DNA of 64,000 bases from JAFGAS01 sp963809875 (GTDB lineage Bacteria > Desulfobacterota > Zymogenia > Zymogenales > Zymogenaceae): NCBI GenBank assembly GCA_963809875.1, contig CAWELC010000005.1, positions 434,001-498,000 of the forward strand. Direction: 5' to 3'. The translations under genes were made by a program, and so were the position numbers. Below the pieces are notes generated by a model. That model searched no databases, was not told where the DNA came from, and saw only the letters and a program-made list of their open reading frames with translations. Shown piece after piece: positions 9,128-17,225 of this stretch; positions within the stretch are counted from its first letter, which is position 1, and each line of letters starts with the position of its first letter.

Positions 9128-9484
9128 ATGGGGCCTGGCAAACGACCGCGGCTGACCGCCGGGATTCTCCTGTTGATCTCGGCCGTCACCCACGTGCTCC
9201 AGCTTTTTGTCTACGGTACCGCGGGGCACGTGATCGGAGCCGCCGCCTTCGGCGTTCTTTACCTGATCATCGGCATATTTCTGATCCTGGACAAGAAATG
9301 GGCCCTATGGCTCGGTGCGACGCTTCCTGCGGTCGGCGGGGTCCTGGGTATCGCCCGTTTCATCTTTCGACAGTCAACTCCTTTCATTATATTTCATGTG
9401 CTGGTCGATCTCATCGTGGTGCCCCTCTGTATATATCTTCTTGTCCAGTACCGGAAGGGGAAGAAGGGACAGATGCAATTCTGA
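9128..9484 (+). CDS. Small four-helix membrane protein
   Basis: 118 aa with four hydrophobic segments (about 11-27, 30-52, 56-75 and 84-107), ending in a basic tail VQYRKGKKGQMQF. A ribosome site (AAGGA) and a clear promoter lie upstream, and a 17-bp perfect hairpin begins 7 nt after the stop. Not recognised beyond 'small integral membrane protein'. It is apparently a monocistronic unit. Confidence 0.75.
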   Translation: MGPGKRPRLTAGILLLISAVTHVLQLFVYGTAGHVIGAAAFGVLYLIIGIFLILDKKWALWLGATLPAVGGVLGIARFIFRQSTPFIIFHVLVDLIVVPLCIYLLVQYRKGKKGQMQF

Positions 9485-9490
9485 ATAATT

Positions 9491-9527
9491 GGGTTACGGC
9501 GTCAAACGTAGTTTGACGCCGTAACCC
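9491..9527 (+). repeat. Perfect 17-bp stem, 3-nt loop hairpin
   Basis: GGGTTACGGCGTCAAAC (9491-9507), loop GTA, then the exact reverse complement (9511-9527). It begins 7 nt after the stop of the 118-aa membrane protein. It lacks a T-tract, so it is more likely an mRNA 3' end or repeat structure than a classic terminator. Confidence 0.75.
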
Positions 9528-9562
9528 TGTAGAAGATTGTCATTGCGAGCCGCCGAGTGTCA

Positions 9563-9674
9563 CCCCACAAATGCAGGCATTTACGGGGGCCCCGACGGGA
9601 GAGAAAAGAGAGAGTCTTTCTCTTCTCTTCATTTATCTTGACCGGGGTCCCTAAAAAGCGTCAGCTTTTTGGGG
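9563..9674 (+). repeat. Composite hairpin element D-G
   Basis: Hairpin D (CCCCACAAATGC/GCATTTACGGGG, 9563-9588) is followed by GCCCCGACGGGAGAG, a purine arm that can pair with a pyrimidine-rich arm (TTTCTCTTCTC), then ACCGGGG, and hairpin G (9649-9673, arms around TAAAAAGC/GCTTTTT, GGGG end). The order of parts matches 2397-2510. Sequence resembling the REP-like repeat lies on both sides (GTCATTGCGAG near 9539, GGCAATCTC near 9687), as if the element sits inside one. Confidence 0.55.
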
Positions 9675-9766
9675 TGGTATCGGCGTGGCAATCTCATGCT
9701 TTCGTCATGTGGCTGCCCCATAAGGGGCGTGAGTTATACTCTACAATATCTAATTGGAGGTGTCTT

Positions 9767-9955
9767 ATGAAAATGAAACTCTCCGCACCGAAGAAAATCA
9801 CCTGGTGGATCGGCCTGATCCTTCTGATCGTCGGCGTGATTCTCGTCGTCTTACCCAGGCTCGGCGTTGCCTCACCCTCCGTAGCTTTCGGCGTCGTGCT
9901 GATCTTCGCTTCCGCACTTCTTCTCCTGATTGCCACGTACGTGAAGGGACTGTAA
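9767..9955 (+). CDS. 62-aa two-helix membrane protein
   Basis: Starts MKMKLSAPKKITWWIG with two hydrophobic helices (about 12-30 and 39-58). A good ribosome site (TTGGAGG) lies 6 nt before the ATG, and a GC-rich terminator follows at 10006. The frame is open further upstream, but that extension runs through repeat sequence and lacks coding character. Function unknown. Confidence 0.7.
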   Translation: MKMKLSAPKKITWWIGLILLIVGVILVVLPRLGVASPSVAFGVVLIFASALLLLIATYVKGL

Positions 9956-10005
9956 TAGGCCGAAAAGCAGCGCATTTCATCTCGGCATAATCAAGAAATG
10001 GGTAT

Positions 10006-10031
10006 GGGGGGGCCTCATCGCCCCCCTCTTC
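10006..10031 (+). terminator. Intrinsic terminator after the 62-aa gene
   Basis: A six-pair G/C stem (10007-10012 with 10021-10026), loop CCTCATCG, followed by a T-rich run TCTTCTT. Confidence 0.65.
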
Positions 10032-10047
10032 TTATGATGTAAACGAC

Positions 10048-10495
10048 ATGACATACGAAGAAATAAAAAAGCACCTGGCCCCATGCGGCCTCAATTGCGT
10101 CAAATGCATGGCGTACGCCGAGGGCGACATCAGGCATCACGCCGCACAGCTGACCCGCCTTCTGGGAGGCTTTGATACCTATGCCGAGCGTTTCTCGAAA
10201 TTCGCCCCCGTGTTTTCAAACTACCCGGCCTTCAAGGAGCTCCTGGTTCACTTCAGTTCGGCATCCTGCAAGGGCTGTCGGTCGGGCGACTGCATCTACC
10301 CGAATTGCGGCGTCGCTCCGTGTCACAGGGGCAAGGGGGTCGACTTCTGCTTCCAGTGCGATGAATTCCCGTGCGATAAAAGCAATTTCGACCCGAACCT
10401 GAAGGCCCGCTGGATTGCCATGAACACGCGGATGAAGGAGATCGGCGTCGAGGCCTACTGGGAAGAGACCAAGGATCATGCCGCGGTATCGATAG
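10048..10495 (+). CDS. DUF3795 Cys-rich protein, C-terminal frameshift
   Basis: Starts MTYEEIKKHLAPCGLNCVKCMAYAEGDI, the usual DUF3795 opening. The Cys-rich core SCKGCRSGDCIYPNCGVAPC...GVDFCFQCDEFPC suggests zinc or iron-sulfur binding. As given, the frame runs on to 10671 through non-homologous sequence. Removing one base near 10480 makes it end EETKDHPRYR and stop at 10495, which is the expected family ending (148 aa). Function is uncharacterised; such genes are frequent in anaerobes. Confidence 0.75.
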
Positions 10496-10753
10496 GCGAT
10501 AATTACGTGGACGGTACTGCGGGTTGTACCGTAAGGCCGGGCTCGGATATTCGATTGACCGCCTCCCGACGAGCCGTGTGTTGTCCCTCAACGACAAAGA
10601 GACCTCCGTCCGTACTTCAAACTTTCCATCCCCGGCGGGATGATTCCGGTGGCTGCGGAAGGGTTTTCTAGCTGAGAATATAGACCGCCAGGCAGACGTC
10701 TGAATCACCCAAGAAGACCCTCGAAGAGAAAAGGCAATTCCCGCCGTTTTTTC

Positions 10754-10810
10754 TTGACATCGGCATCGAAAACATGTAAATAAATAACTAATCCATTAAC
10801 TTATTTATTT
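10754..10810 (+). promoter_or_regulatory. TetR gene promoter with overlapping inverted-repeat operator
   Basis: TTGACA (10754-10759), a 17-nt spacer and TAAATA (10777-10782) form a promoter. An AT-rich inverted repeat AAATAAATAA (10778-10787) / TTATTTATTT (10801-10810) starts in the -10 box and ends 7 nt before the TetR start codon. In a GC-rich genome this is a convincing autoregulatory operator. Confidence 0.7.
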
Positions 10811-10817
10811 CATTTCC

Positions 10818-11435
10818 ATGTCCCGTACCACCGAAATCACAAAAGAGGCCATACTCGACGCCGCCATCACCCAGTTTTCCCGCTATGGCTTCAAGAAGAC
10901 GCGGCTTTCCGATATTGCGTCGGCCCTTGATATCTCGGCCGCAGCGCTCTTCCGCTATTTCACGGACAAGCGCGCTCTCTACGACGCGGCGGCCTCCCGG
11001 GGGCTGATACGTTGGCAGGAGGCGGCGTTCTCTCGCTCGGGAAACAAGACCGACCCCATTGAAGCCCTGGCGGCGCTGGCCCGGGAAAGCTACGATTACC
11101 TTTCGAGGGATCAGGAGTTCGCCGCCATGCTGAAAAACGATCCCGGTATCTTCCCGCTCTTTTCTGGAGACCACTTCGAGACGGTTAACGACGCCTCCAA
11201 GGCGATGATCCGCCGCCTCATCGAACAGGGTCAGGAAGACGGCCTTTTTCGGCCGGTTGACATAGACCGGGTGAGCTACCTCTTTTTTTCGATCTACAAG
11301 ATGTTCATCGTCGGCAGCTACATCGAGACGGCAAGCCTGGCCGACCGTGACGTCTTCGATCAGTTCATCGATATCGCGATCCGGGGGCTCTTGACCGAAA
11401 AAGGAGCGCGAATATATCAGGCAATGAAAAGGTAA
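10818..11435 (+). CDS. TetR/AcrR family transcriptional regulator
   Basis: 205 aa. The N-terminal TetR helix-turn-helix (residues ~8-55) reads ILDAAITQFSRYGFKKTRLSDIASALDISAAALFRYFTDKRALYD, and a variable helical ligand-binding domain follows. ATG at 10818 is just downstream of an AT-rich inverted repeat overlapping its own promoter, which points to autorepression. The next gene, an M24 peptidase, starts 26 nt after the stop in the same direction and may be co-regulated. Ligand unknown. Confidence 0.88.
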   Translation: MSRTTEITKEAILDAAITQFSRYGFKKTRLSDIASALDISAAALFRYFTDKRALYDAAASRGLIRWQEAAFSRSGNKTDPIEALAALARESYDYLSRDQEFAAMLKNDPGIFPLFSGDHFETVNDASKAMIRRLIEQGQEDGLFRPVDIDRVSYLFFSIYKMFIVGSYIETASLADRDVFDQFIDIAIRGLLTEKGARIYQAMKR

Positions 11436-11461
11436 AAGGACAAAAAAAGGGAGGAATCGCC

Positions 11462-12670
11462 ATGATGGTCTATATCAATTTTCCGCAGCGGATCAAGAAG
11501 ATCCAGGATGAGCTGGCGGCAAAGGGCGTTGACGTCCTGGTCGGCACGCGGCTCAAAACCATCACCCACTGGTCGGGGGGGTTCGTACCGTGGCGCAGCG
11601 CACTCATTATCCCGGCCAAGGGGGAGCCGACGCTGATCACCCCGCTGTTGGACTCCGGCCGTCTGGCCGATGAGAGCTGGATCGGCGACGTGTCGGGTTA
11701 CGGGGCGCTGCCGGGAATCGACTTCTTTGACGTGATCAAGATGAAGATCGCCGACATCGCCGGCGACGGCGGCACGATCGGCATCGAAGACGGCACGACC
11801 AACTACCTGCCTGAGGGCTTCATCACCAACCACGAGTACCAGACCCTGAAGGGCATGTTCCCCAAGGCCGAGCTCGTCAACTGCGCCGAGATCACCGACC
11901 GCCTTTGCCTCATCAAGGAGCCCGCGGAGATCAAGCTGATGCGCCAGGCCACCGCCATCGTCGACAGGGCCCATGAGGCGGTCAGGCGCGAGCTTGCCAT
12001 CGGGATGAGCGAAAAGCAGATCGCCGGGATTGCCGAGAAGGCGATGCGGGACGCCGGCAGCGAATTCGCCTGGACGTTCACCGGCGGCCAGGAGATCGCC
12101 GCGGGCGAGCGCACCTGGTGGCCGCTGGGAGGCTGCACGCCGGCCACCGACCGGCTGGTGCAGCTGGGCGAGCCGGTTATGGTAGACCTGCACGGGATGT
12201 ACGGGCTATTCCTCGGAGATGTCGCCCATAACTATATCATGGGCAGGCCTACCAAGGAGCAGCGGGAAGTGATGACCGCCTACACCGAGACGGCCTATAA
12301 GGTCATCGACGAGATGAAACCGGGCAAGTCCCTCAAGGAGGTAACCCAGACCGTCCACGAGTTTGTGGCCAAGAACAACTGGAGCGCCTGGGTGCTGCCG
12401 GGCTACGGCCACGGGATCGGGCACCTGGGCAACGAGTGGTACCCCTGCGTGGCCGACACGCCGTCTCCCGGCAACAACGAGCCGGACTTCATCCTGGAGC
12501 CGGGCTACATGCAGATGATCGCGGTCATCTGCAACCGCCCCGGCGCGGCGGGGTTCCGGCTGGAGCGGCCGCTGGTGATCACCGAGACGGGAAACGAGGT
12601 GCTTTCGAAGCTCCCCATCGAGCCGGGGATTATCGATTGCGACACGGGGATGGTGTTTCGGGACAGGTAG
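11462..12670 (+). CDS. M24 family metallopeptidase (Xaa-Pro aminopeptidase-like)
   Basis: 402 aa with an N-terminal creatinase-like domain (to ~150) and a C-terminal pita-bread domain. Candidate metal ligands are the Asp in MVDLHGMYG, the Asp in GDVAHN, the His in GHGIGHLGNEW, the Glu in LEPGYMQ and the Glu in GFRLERPLVIT. The first motif (DLHG rather than DxG) is slightly atypical. Strong ribosome site GGGAGGAA. Members cleave Xaa-Pro peptides or act on related substrates; specificity is unclear. A terminator follows at 12690. Confidence 0.85.
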   Translation: MMVYINFPQRIKKIQDELAAKGVDVLVGTRLKTITHWSGGFVPWRSALIIPAKGEPTLITPLLDSGRLADESWIGDVSGYGALPGIDFFDVIKMKIADIAGDGGTIGIEDGTTNYLPEGFITNHEYQTLKGMFPKAELVNCAEITDRLCLIKEPAEIKLMRQATAIVDRAHEAVRRELAIGMSEKQIAGIAEKAMRDAGSEFAWTFTGGQEIAAGERTWWPLGGCTPATDRLVQLGEPVMVDLHGMYGLFLGDVAHNYIMGRPTKEQREVMTAYTETAYKVIDEMKPGKSLKEVTQTVHEFVAKNNWSAWVLPGYGHGIGHLGNEWYPCVADTPSPGNNEPDFILEPGYMQMIAVICNRPGAAGFRLERPLVITETGNEVLSKLPIEPGIIDCDTGMVFRDR

Positions 12671-12689
12671 TCGACAGAATATCGAGACA

Positions 12690-12717
12690 AAGGGCGCCCG
12701 AGTGGCGCCCTTCTTTC
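12690..12717 (+). terminator. Intrinsic terminator after the M24 gene
   Basis: A perfect 9-bp stem AAGGGCGCC / GGCGCCCTT with loop CGAGT, followed by CTTTC. Confidence 0.75.
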
Positions 12718-12749
12718 GCTGGAACTCGTTGTTCAGGAGAAACGCTAAT

Positions 12750-12873
12750 CTCGTCATTGCGAGGAGCGTTAGCGACCGCGGCAATCTCGGACACGGTAAC
12801 TACCGACAAACGCGTTAGTATGTGGATCAGTGTCGAGATCGCCACGCCACATTCGGTGGCTCGCGATGACAGC
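12750..12873. repeat. REP/MITE-like inverted repeat (GTCATTGCGAG family)
   Basis: Two arms of about 45 nt (12750-12794 and 12830-12873) are imperfect reverse complements. The left contains CTCGTCATTGCGAGGAGCG and CGGCAATCTCGGACAC; the right contains GTGTCGAGATCGCC and CTCGCGATGACAG. This type of palindrome is scattered through many environmental genomes. Single-arm relatives occur near 9539 and 13116. Confidence 0.7.
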
Positions 12874-12938
12874 TCGTTAGAAACTGGACTTTGTCACCAG
12901 TCTGAGACGCCCGCCGGGCGCCCTTATTATCTGAGTAG

Positions 12939-12958
12939 GGGCATGACATGTCATGCCC
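12939..12958. repeat. 20-nt perfect palindrome in a TAGGGGC context
   Basis: GGGCATGACATGTCATGCCC, preceded by GAGTA. The AGTAGGGGC start also occurs in the palindrome at 22902-22929, so both probably belong to one small dispersed repeat family. Confidence 0.6.
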
Positions 12959-12973
12959 GTCTTTCTAAATAAA

Positions 12974-13002
12974 TTGACTCTTTTTAAGACTTCCAATATA
13001 AT
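12974..13002 (+). promoter_or_regulatory. Promoter of the tRNA-Sec gene
   Basis: TTGACT (12974-12979), a 17-nt spacer and TATAAT (12997-13002), placed 7 nt before the first tRNA base. Near-consensus, as expected for a stable RNA gene. Confidence 0.85.
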
Positions 13003-13008
13003 ACTTTC

Positions 13009-13106
13009 GGAAGTGGAAAGGTCACTGGTGGGCCTCCCGGACTTCAAATCCGGTGATAGGCGCTAGTAACGTCCATGGTGGGTTCGATTCCCATGCACTT
13101 CCGCCA
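13009..13106 (+). tRNA. selC: tRNA-Sec (anticodon TCA)
   Basis: 98 nt with an encoded CCA end. The acceptor stem starts GGAAGTG and closes with CACTTCC then G-CCA. The anticodon arm is CCGGACTTCAAATCCGG with anticodon TCA. The T arm is TGGGTTCGATTCCCA. The long variable arm and overall length match bacterial SelC. Its presence implies the organism decodes UGA as selenocysteine and carries selA, selB and selD elsewhere (established knowledge). Repeat elements lie on both sides. Confidence 0.95.
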
Positions 13107-13115
13107 GATATATCA

Positions 13116-13153
13116 GTGAGTGTCATTACGTGTGACGAAGCGAAGAATCTTCT
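13116..13153. repeat. Single-arm relative of the REP-like repeat
   Basis: GTCATTACGTGTGACGAAGCGAAGAATCTT resembles one arm of the GTCATTGCGAG...CAATCTC family at 12750. No convincing partner arm is present. Confidence 0.4.
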
Positions 13154-13228
13154 GTGTTATCGGTGACACGATGCGTTGTGTCCATATGCTTTGTCGAAGT
13201 TCGGAGGCGGGAAGGTTCCCGTCGGAGC

Positions 13229-13254
13229 CCCCAAAAATGCACGCATTTTTGGGG
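13229..13254 (+). repeat. Hairpin H of the CCCC...GGGG family
   Basis: A perfect 12-bp pairing, CCCCAAAAATGC (13229-13240) with GCATTTTTGGGG (13243-13254), preceded by CCGTCGGAG. It lies 18 nt upstream of the tatA start, so it would sit in the 5' leader. Confidence 0.65.
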
Positions 13255-13272
13255 TAGACTTAAGGAAAGGAT

Positions 13273-13461
13273 ATGTTCGGATTGGGTGCTACAGAAATCA
13301 TCCTCATCCTCGTCATCGTCCTGCTGATCTTCGGGGCAAACAGGCTCCCGCAGCTCGGCGCCGGCATCGGAAAGGGGATCAGAAACTTCAAGAAATCGCT
13401 CAAGGGCGAAGACGAGATCGATATCTCTCCCACCGATAAGGAAAAGATCGGCAAGTCCTGA
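13273..13461 (+). CDS. tatA: Twin-arginine translocase subunit TatA/E
   Basis: 62 aa: MFGLGATEIILILVIVLLIF gives the single N-terminal helix, then the hinge GANRLPQLG and an amphipathic helix GKGIRNFKKSLKGE with a short acidic tail. This is the standard TatA layout. Ribosome site AAGGAAAGG. A second tatA lies at 42366, and a Tat-type signal peptide is seen on the sulfatase at 50674. tatC is not in the window. Its stop abuts the end of the convergent minus-strand gene with no gap. Confidence 0.93.
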   Translation: MFGLGATEIILILVIVLLIFGANRLPQLGAGIGKGIRNFKKSLKGEDEIDISPTDKEKIGKS

Positions 13462-14299
13462 TCAGCTCGCCTCCCGTCGGGATAGCAGCGCGCGGGCAGT
13501 GGTCATGACCACGTCGTGAAGCGTCGAGTCGGCGGCGATCTCGCCAGAGATCCTGCTGCTTCAGAAACAGCAGGAGACCCAGGGCGATCGGGACCGGCGT
13601 GTAGGGATTGCGGACGATGGCGGTCTTGACGTCGTACGAAGATATCCAGCGGTCGTTTTGGTAGATGGTGGCGAGCACCTTTTCGTGGTTGGGCCGCCGG
13701 GAAGCCATCTTGAGGACGTCGGGCTCGGTCAGCGACGGGTTTTCGAGGATATTCTTGACCACCAGCGGGTTAGTGTCGTAGAGGAGCCGATCCAGCTTAT
13801 CCCTGATGTGGGTGCGGGCGAGGCTCCGCTTCTCGCCGAGCGTCAGGTAATCCAATTCTCTCCCCTCCACGAAATCATATTCATCGAAAGGTATCTTCTT
13901 GGGCGAAGGGGCCATGAAAATATGGGAGGTCGTCCCATATCCCCTGATGACCGACAGGTGATAGAGGGTCAAAAGCCGCATCGGGGCTTTCTCGACGAAA
14001 CTGAAGATATCCACGACCGAGAGAATGAACCGGGCCCGGTCGATGTCTCCCGGTCGGGCCCGCACAAAGACATCGTTGATTATATCGACCAGGATACCGT
14101 CGGGCAGGGCCAGGAGCTTCTGAGAAAGCACCATGGTTCGCATCCTTCGTTCCGGGATGGCGGCGTGACTTATGACGAGCCGATCGGCATACCGGCCGAT
14201 CTTCAGCGGGATAAGGGCCTGGAGGAAGTCAATGAGGCGACCGACGGGTCGGGCCCCGGCGTGGGACGCGTCATAAGGCGGGTGGTGAACGTCGGACAT
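13462..14299 (-). CDS. Conserved hypothetical helical-repeat-like protein, C-terminal frameshift
   Basis: Mostly helical, with repeat-like stretches such as DTNPLVVKNILENPSLTEPDVL and VKTAIVRNPYTPVPIALGLLLFL. This pattern of 'N-P...A/L' units resembles leucine-rich variant or HEAT-like repeats. One extra base near 13560 breaks the frame. The corrected C-terminus reads EIAADSTLHDVVMTTARALL and ends at 13462, giving about 278 aa. No catalytic motif or membrane helix. Not assigned to a named family. Confidence 0.65.
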
Positions 14300-14462
14300 G
14301 CGCGTATCCTCGAGCGAGATCTATCCTCGGACTCTCTTTTTTATCATAACAGAAAACGCAACTGCTGGCAAATCCCGGAGCCTACCGCGCGGTCGTAAAG
14401 GTAGTTCTTGACAATAAACTCGGCGGCGTCGTAGTATACGTAAAATTCCTTGGATCCGGATT

Positions 14463-16227
14463 ATGGAACTCTTACTCCTTGCTGCTGCTGTGGCCCTGCT
14501 ACCGGCGGCCTTCGTTCTTATCTTGTATTTTCTGTCGTTTGCGCGGCCGGTCGACGATGGTGAGGTCAGGGCAAGGCGGCGCTGGCGAATAATGAGCCGA
14601 GGCAACGCCCTCTGGCTCGTCACGGTGCTGTTCGGCCTCATTATCATCGCCCGTGTAATGCCAACGGGCATGCCCGTCGCCTCGGTGGGTGTCTCGTGGG
14701 CGTTCATCCTGGTCTCGTTTACCCCCTATATGCTCACGCTGGGTATCGTGGACAAACGGATCAGGGGCGTCGAATTTCCCCTGTCCGGCTACGCCGCCTT
14801 CCAATACGCGTTCTTTTTTTCCCGCTGGTCTTCGTTTCTGATCGTCGTGGCCCTCGTCTACTGTCCCCTCAGCTTCGTGAACAGCAGCGGACGGGTCTCG
14901 TACGGCGGGATGATGCTCGCTGCGTGCGGTGCGGCCCTCTTTGTGGTCGTCACCCTCTACCAGATGAGGCTGGTCGGGCGTATCACGGGGATGCTGACGG
15001 CGTTGGGCCCCGACCAGGGGCCGGCGCGAATGATCGGAGGGCTTGCGGAACGGGCCGGGTTACGGGGCGTGCGACTATTCGTCATGGAGACGTTCGGTTA
15101 CCCCTTCTATAACGCGTTTGCCGCCGCCGGACGGACCATCTACGTCACCCGGCCGCTGCTCTCGGCGCTGGACGAGGAGGAGCTTGCCGGCCGTCGCCGC
15201 CCACGAGATCGGCCATCTGTCGACGATGAAGAAGCGGACCTCCCTGATGCTCGCCGTCCTGACCGCGTGCGTCGTCGCCGTCTGGTTTCTGGTTCCCCGG
15301 ATTCCCGCCATACTCTCGGACATCAGCTCCTTTTTCATCCAGATCGCGGCGGTCCTGGTTTTCCTGCTTTTCGCGGTCTTTTCTCTCGGCGCGGTGAGTC
15401 GCCGCTTTGAAGCCCGGGCGGACAAAACGGCGGCCGAGCTCATGGGCTCAACTGAAAAGGTTATCAGCGCCCTGGAAAAGATATATACCCTCAACATGAT
15501 CCCGAGGCGCTTCGATAAGAAGGGCTCGGAAAATGCCTCCCACCCGAGCCTCGAAAGACGTGTGGCGGAGCTCCGCGGGCAACCGCTCCCTCGTCCCCGA
15601 GGGAGGGCCAAACGGATGCTCCTTCTCATCCTGCTGATCTTCATTGTCGCCGCACTGATTCTATTGGTGCGCGGACTCCTCCGTTACGGAACTTCCGCCG
15701 GCGACCGATCGTACCAATACTCCTGGGTCGATGTCACGACCCCCCTGGAGGAGAGAGTCGCCGGAGAGCCCGACAATTTTGAGGCGCTCAAGCGTCTCGC
15801 CGTCGAATATTTTCTTATGGAGGAAGACGACCTTGCCCTCGAGAAGACGGATCGGGCGCTCGCACTGAAAAAGGACCCGGGTTTGCTGGTGATACGGGGG
15901 CTCCTGCTGGAATTCGCGGGCGATCGGACCGGAGCGCTGGCGTCGATGGAAGAAGCCGGCCGGGAGGGGCGGGGATCCACCCTGTCGCTGAAGTGGGCGG
16001 CAGTTCTGGCCGCAGAGAACGCAGATGAGAAGAAGGCGCGCGGCTTTATCGCCGAAATCGTGAAAGTGCGGCCGGACGATCCCTTCGTGCGGGAGATGGA
16101 AGCGCGCCTGGCGGCCGACGGGTCGGCCTCCCTCCCGTTCGCGGGCTACTGCGTTGTCTTTCAGCATGGAAGAGACGCGTTGACCGAGGCGGTACCACCA
16201 TTTCGCAATGATACCAAGGAGGAATGA
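14463..16227 (+). CDS. Membrane M48 family peptidase with long C-terminal extension, one frameshift
   Basis: N-terminal membrane helices (about five, residues 1-180) lead into an M48 catalytic region: TRPLLSALDEEELA, then AVAAHEIGHLS containing the zinc motif HEXXH, and FEARADKTAAELMG with the third-ligand region. Another helix follows near residue 400, and then a C-terminal TPR-like helical domain (KRLAVEYFLMEEDDLALEKTDRAL). One extra base near 15185, just before the HEXXH motif, splits the frame; corrected length is 587 aa. M48 enzymes (HtpX, Ste24, BepA relatives) act in membrane protein quality control. The next small gene starts 3 nt later. Confidence 0.85.
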
Positions 16228-16230
16228 TAG

Positions 16231-16419
16231 ATGACCGAGAACAAAGACGGGTTTTACCTTATGATCGCCAAGGACATCATGGTCGCCTTCGCCGACAAGA
16301 TCGATATCGCGGCAAAGAGCCCGGAGGGATACGCCGAGGGGTTGGGTGCGACGTTTAACATACTGGCGCGGGAGATCAAGAAAGCCGACCTCGACCTGAA
16401 GAAGGTCAAGTCGGAGTAG
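16231..16419 (+). CDS. Small 62-aa hypothetical protein
   Basis: Begins MTENKDGFYLMIAKDIMVAF. Soluble, charged and probably helical, ending KKADLDLKKVKSE. A strong ribosome site (AAGGAGGAA) precedes ATG at 16231, and it starts 3 nt after the M48 peptidase stop, so the two are in one transcript. Possibly an accessory of the protease (inference from position only). Confidence 0.7.
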   Translation: MTENKDGFYLMIAKDIMVAFADKIDIAAKSPEGYAEGLGATFNILAREIKKADLDLKKVKSE

Positions 16420-16422
16420 GGG

Positions 16423-16710
16423 TCATCGGTCGGCAAGCCGCTGGATTGACGCCGGTTCGATTCCCGATACCGCGATTCTCTTCTTTTTTGATTTCTGCCC
16501 CGCGACGATCGATACCCGCGACGGGGCGACATCAAGGGATTTGGCAATGAGCCTGATTACGGCAGTGTTGGCCTTTCCCTCGATGGGGGGGGCGGTCACC
16601 TCGACCTTCAGGACGCCGTTCTCCTCTCCAACGACGCGGTTGTTCCTCGAAGACGTCTTTACCGAGATGCCGAAGGAGCAGGAGTCCCCTTTTGAGGTGA
16701 TCTCTACCAC
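16423..16710 (-). CDS. DUF167 (YggU family) protein
   Basis: 95 aa. Shows the DUF167 hallmarks VKTSSRNNRVVGEENGVLKV, APPIEGKANTAVIRLIAKSL and VAGQKSKKKRIAV. The small alpha/beta fold is conserved from bacteria to archaea; its function is unknown. Its start overlaps the end of the upstream YggT gene by 7 nt, and yggT-yggU pairing is common. Confidence 0.9.
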   Translation of the reverse strand: MVEITSKGDSCSFGISVKTSSRNNRVVGEENGVLKVEVTAPPIEGKANTAVIRLIAKSLDVAPSRVSIVAGQKSKKKRIAVSGIEPASIQRLADR

Positions 16711-17030
16711 GGCGAAAGGCCGAAGAGGCTGGTTACGCCCATATCGACGGCTACGCGTATAAGGGTCGGGACGAGGAAAAGGCGTAAAAAGTAGAGGACG
16801 AGGATCACGATCACGGGCGAGATATCAAGGCCGCCCAGGTAGGGAAGCCGCCGCCGAAGGGGGTCCAGGACCGGGTCGGTGACGGCCGCCAGGAATCTGA
16901 CGATGGGATTGTAGGGATCGGCATTTACCCAGGAAAGGATTACCCGGATGATGATGATCCAGATATAGGCGGTGATGACGATATTAAGGACCATGGCAAG
17001 GGCATAGATAAGATTTCCCAGAACGTACAT
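16704..17030 (-). CDS. YggT family membrane protein
   Basis: 108 aa with two long hydrophobic segments. The YggT signature is IIIIRVILSWVNADPYNPIVRFLAAVTDPVLDPLRR. The start at 17030 (MYVLGNLIYALAM) is chosen because the upstream in-frame extension is basic and unlike the family. YggT proteins affect membrane protein or osmotic functions, with the mechanism unclear. It is co-transcribed with the DUF167 gene. Confidence 0.88.
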   Translation of the reverse strand: MYVLGNLIYALAMVLNIVITAYIWIIIIRVILSWVNADPYNPIVRFLAAVTDPVLDPLRRRLPYLGGLDISPVIVILVLYFLRLFLVPTLIRVAVDMGVTSLFGLSPW

Positions 17031-17225
17031 GATTCTGTGTACCTCTCCATTTTTTCCTATAGTACCCGTCTTCTTCCTCATAATCAAGTTCAAAACTACG
17101 CCCCGGGATCGGCGGCCGAGCCGGGGGTATGACTTTTCCGGCATTTATGATAGAATCAAAAACGGGATTTTGTTCAAATTTCTTCGTGGGGTACCTGAAG
17201 GCGCGATGGGCTTTCGGGTGGTAGT

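Noticed and set aside
10496..10671. C-terminal extension of the DUF3795 protein
   Set aside because: The extension has no family similarity and arises only from one extra base near 10480. The corrected frame ends at the expected place.
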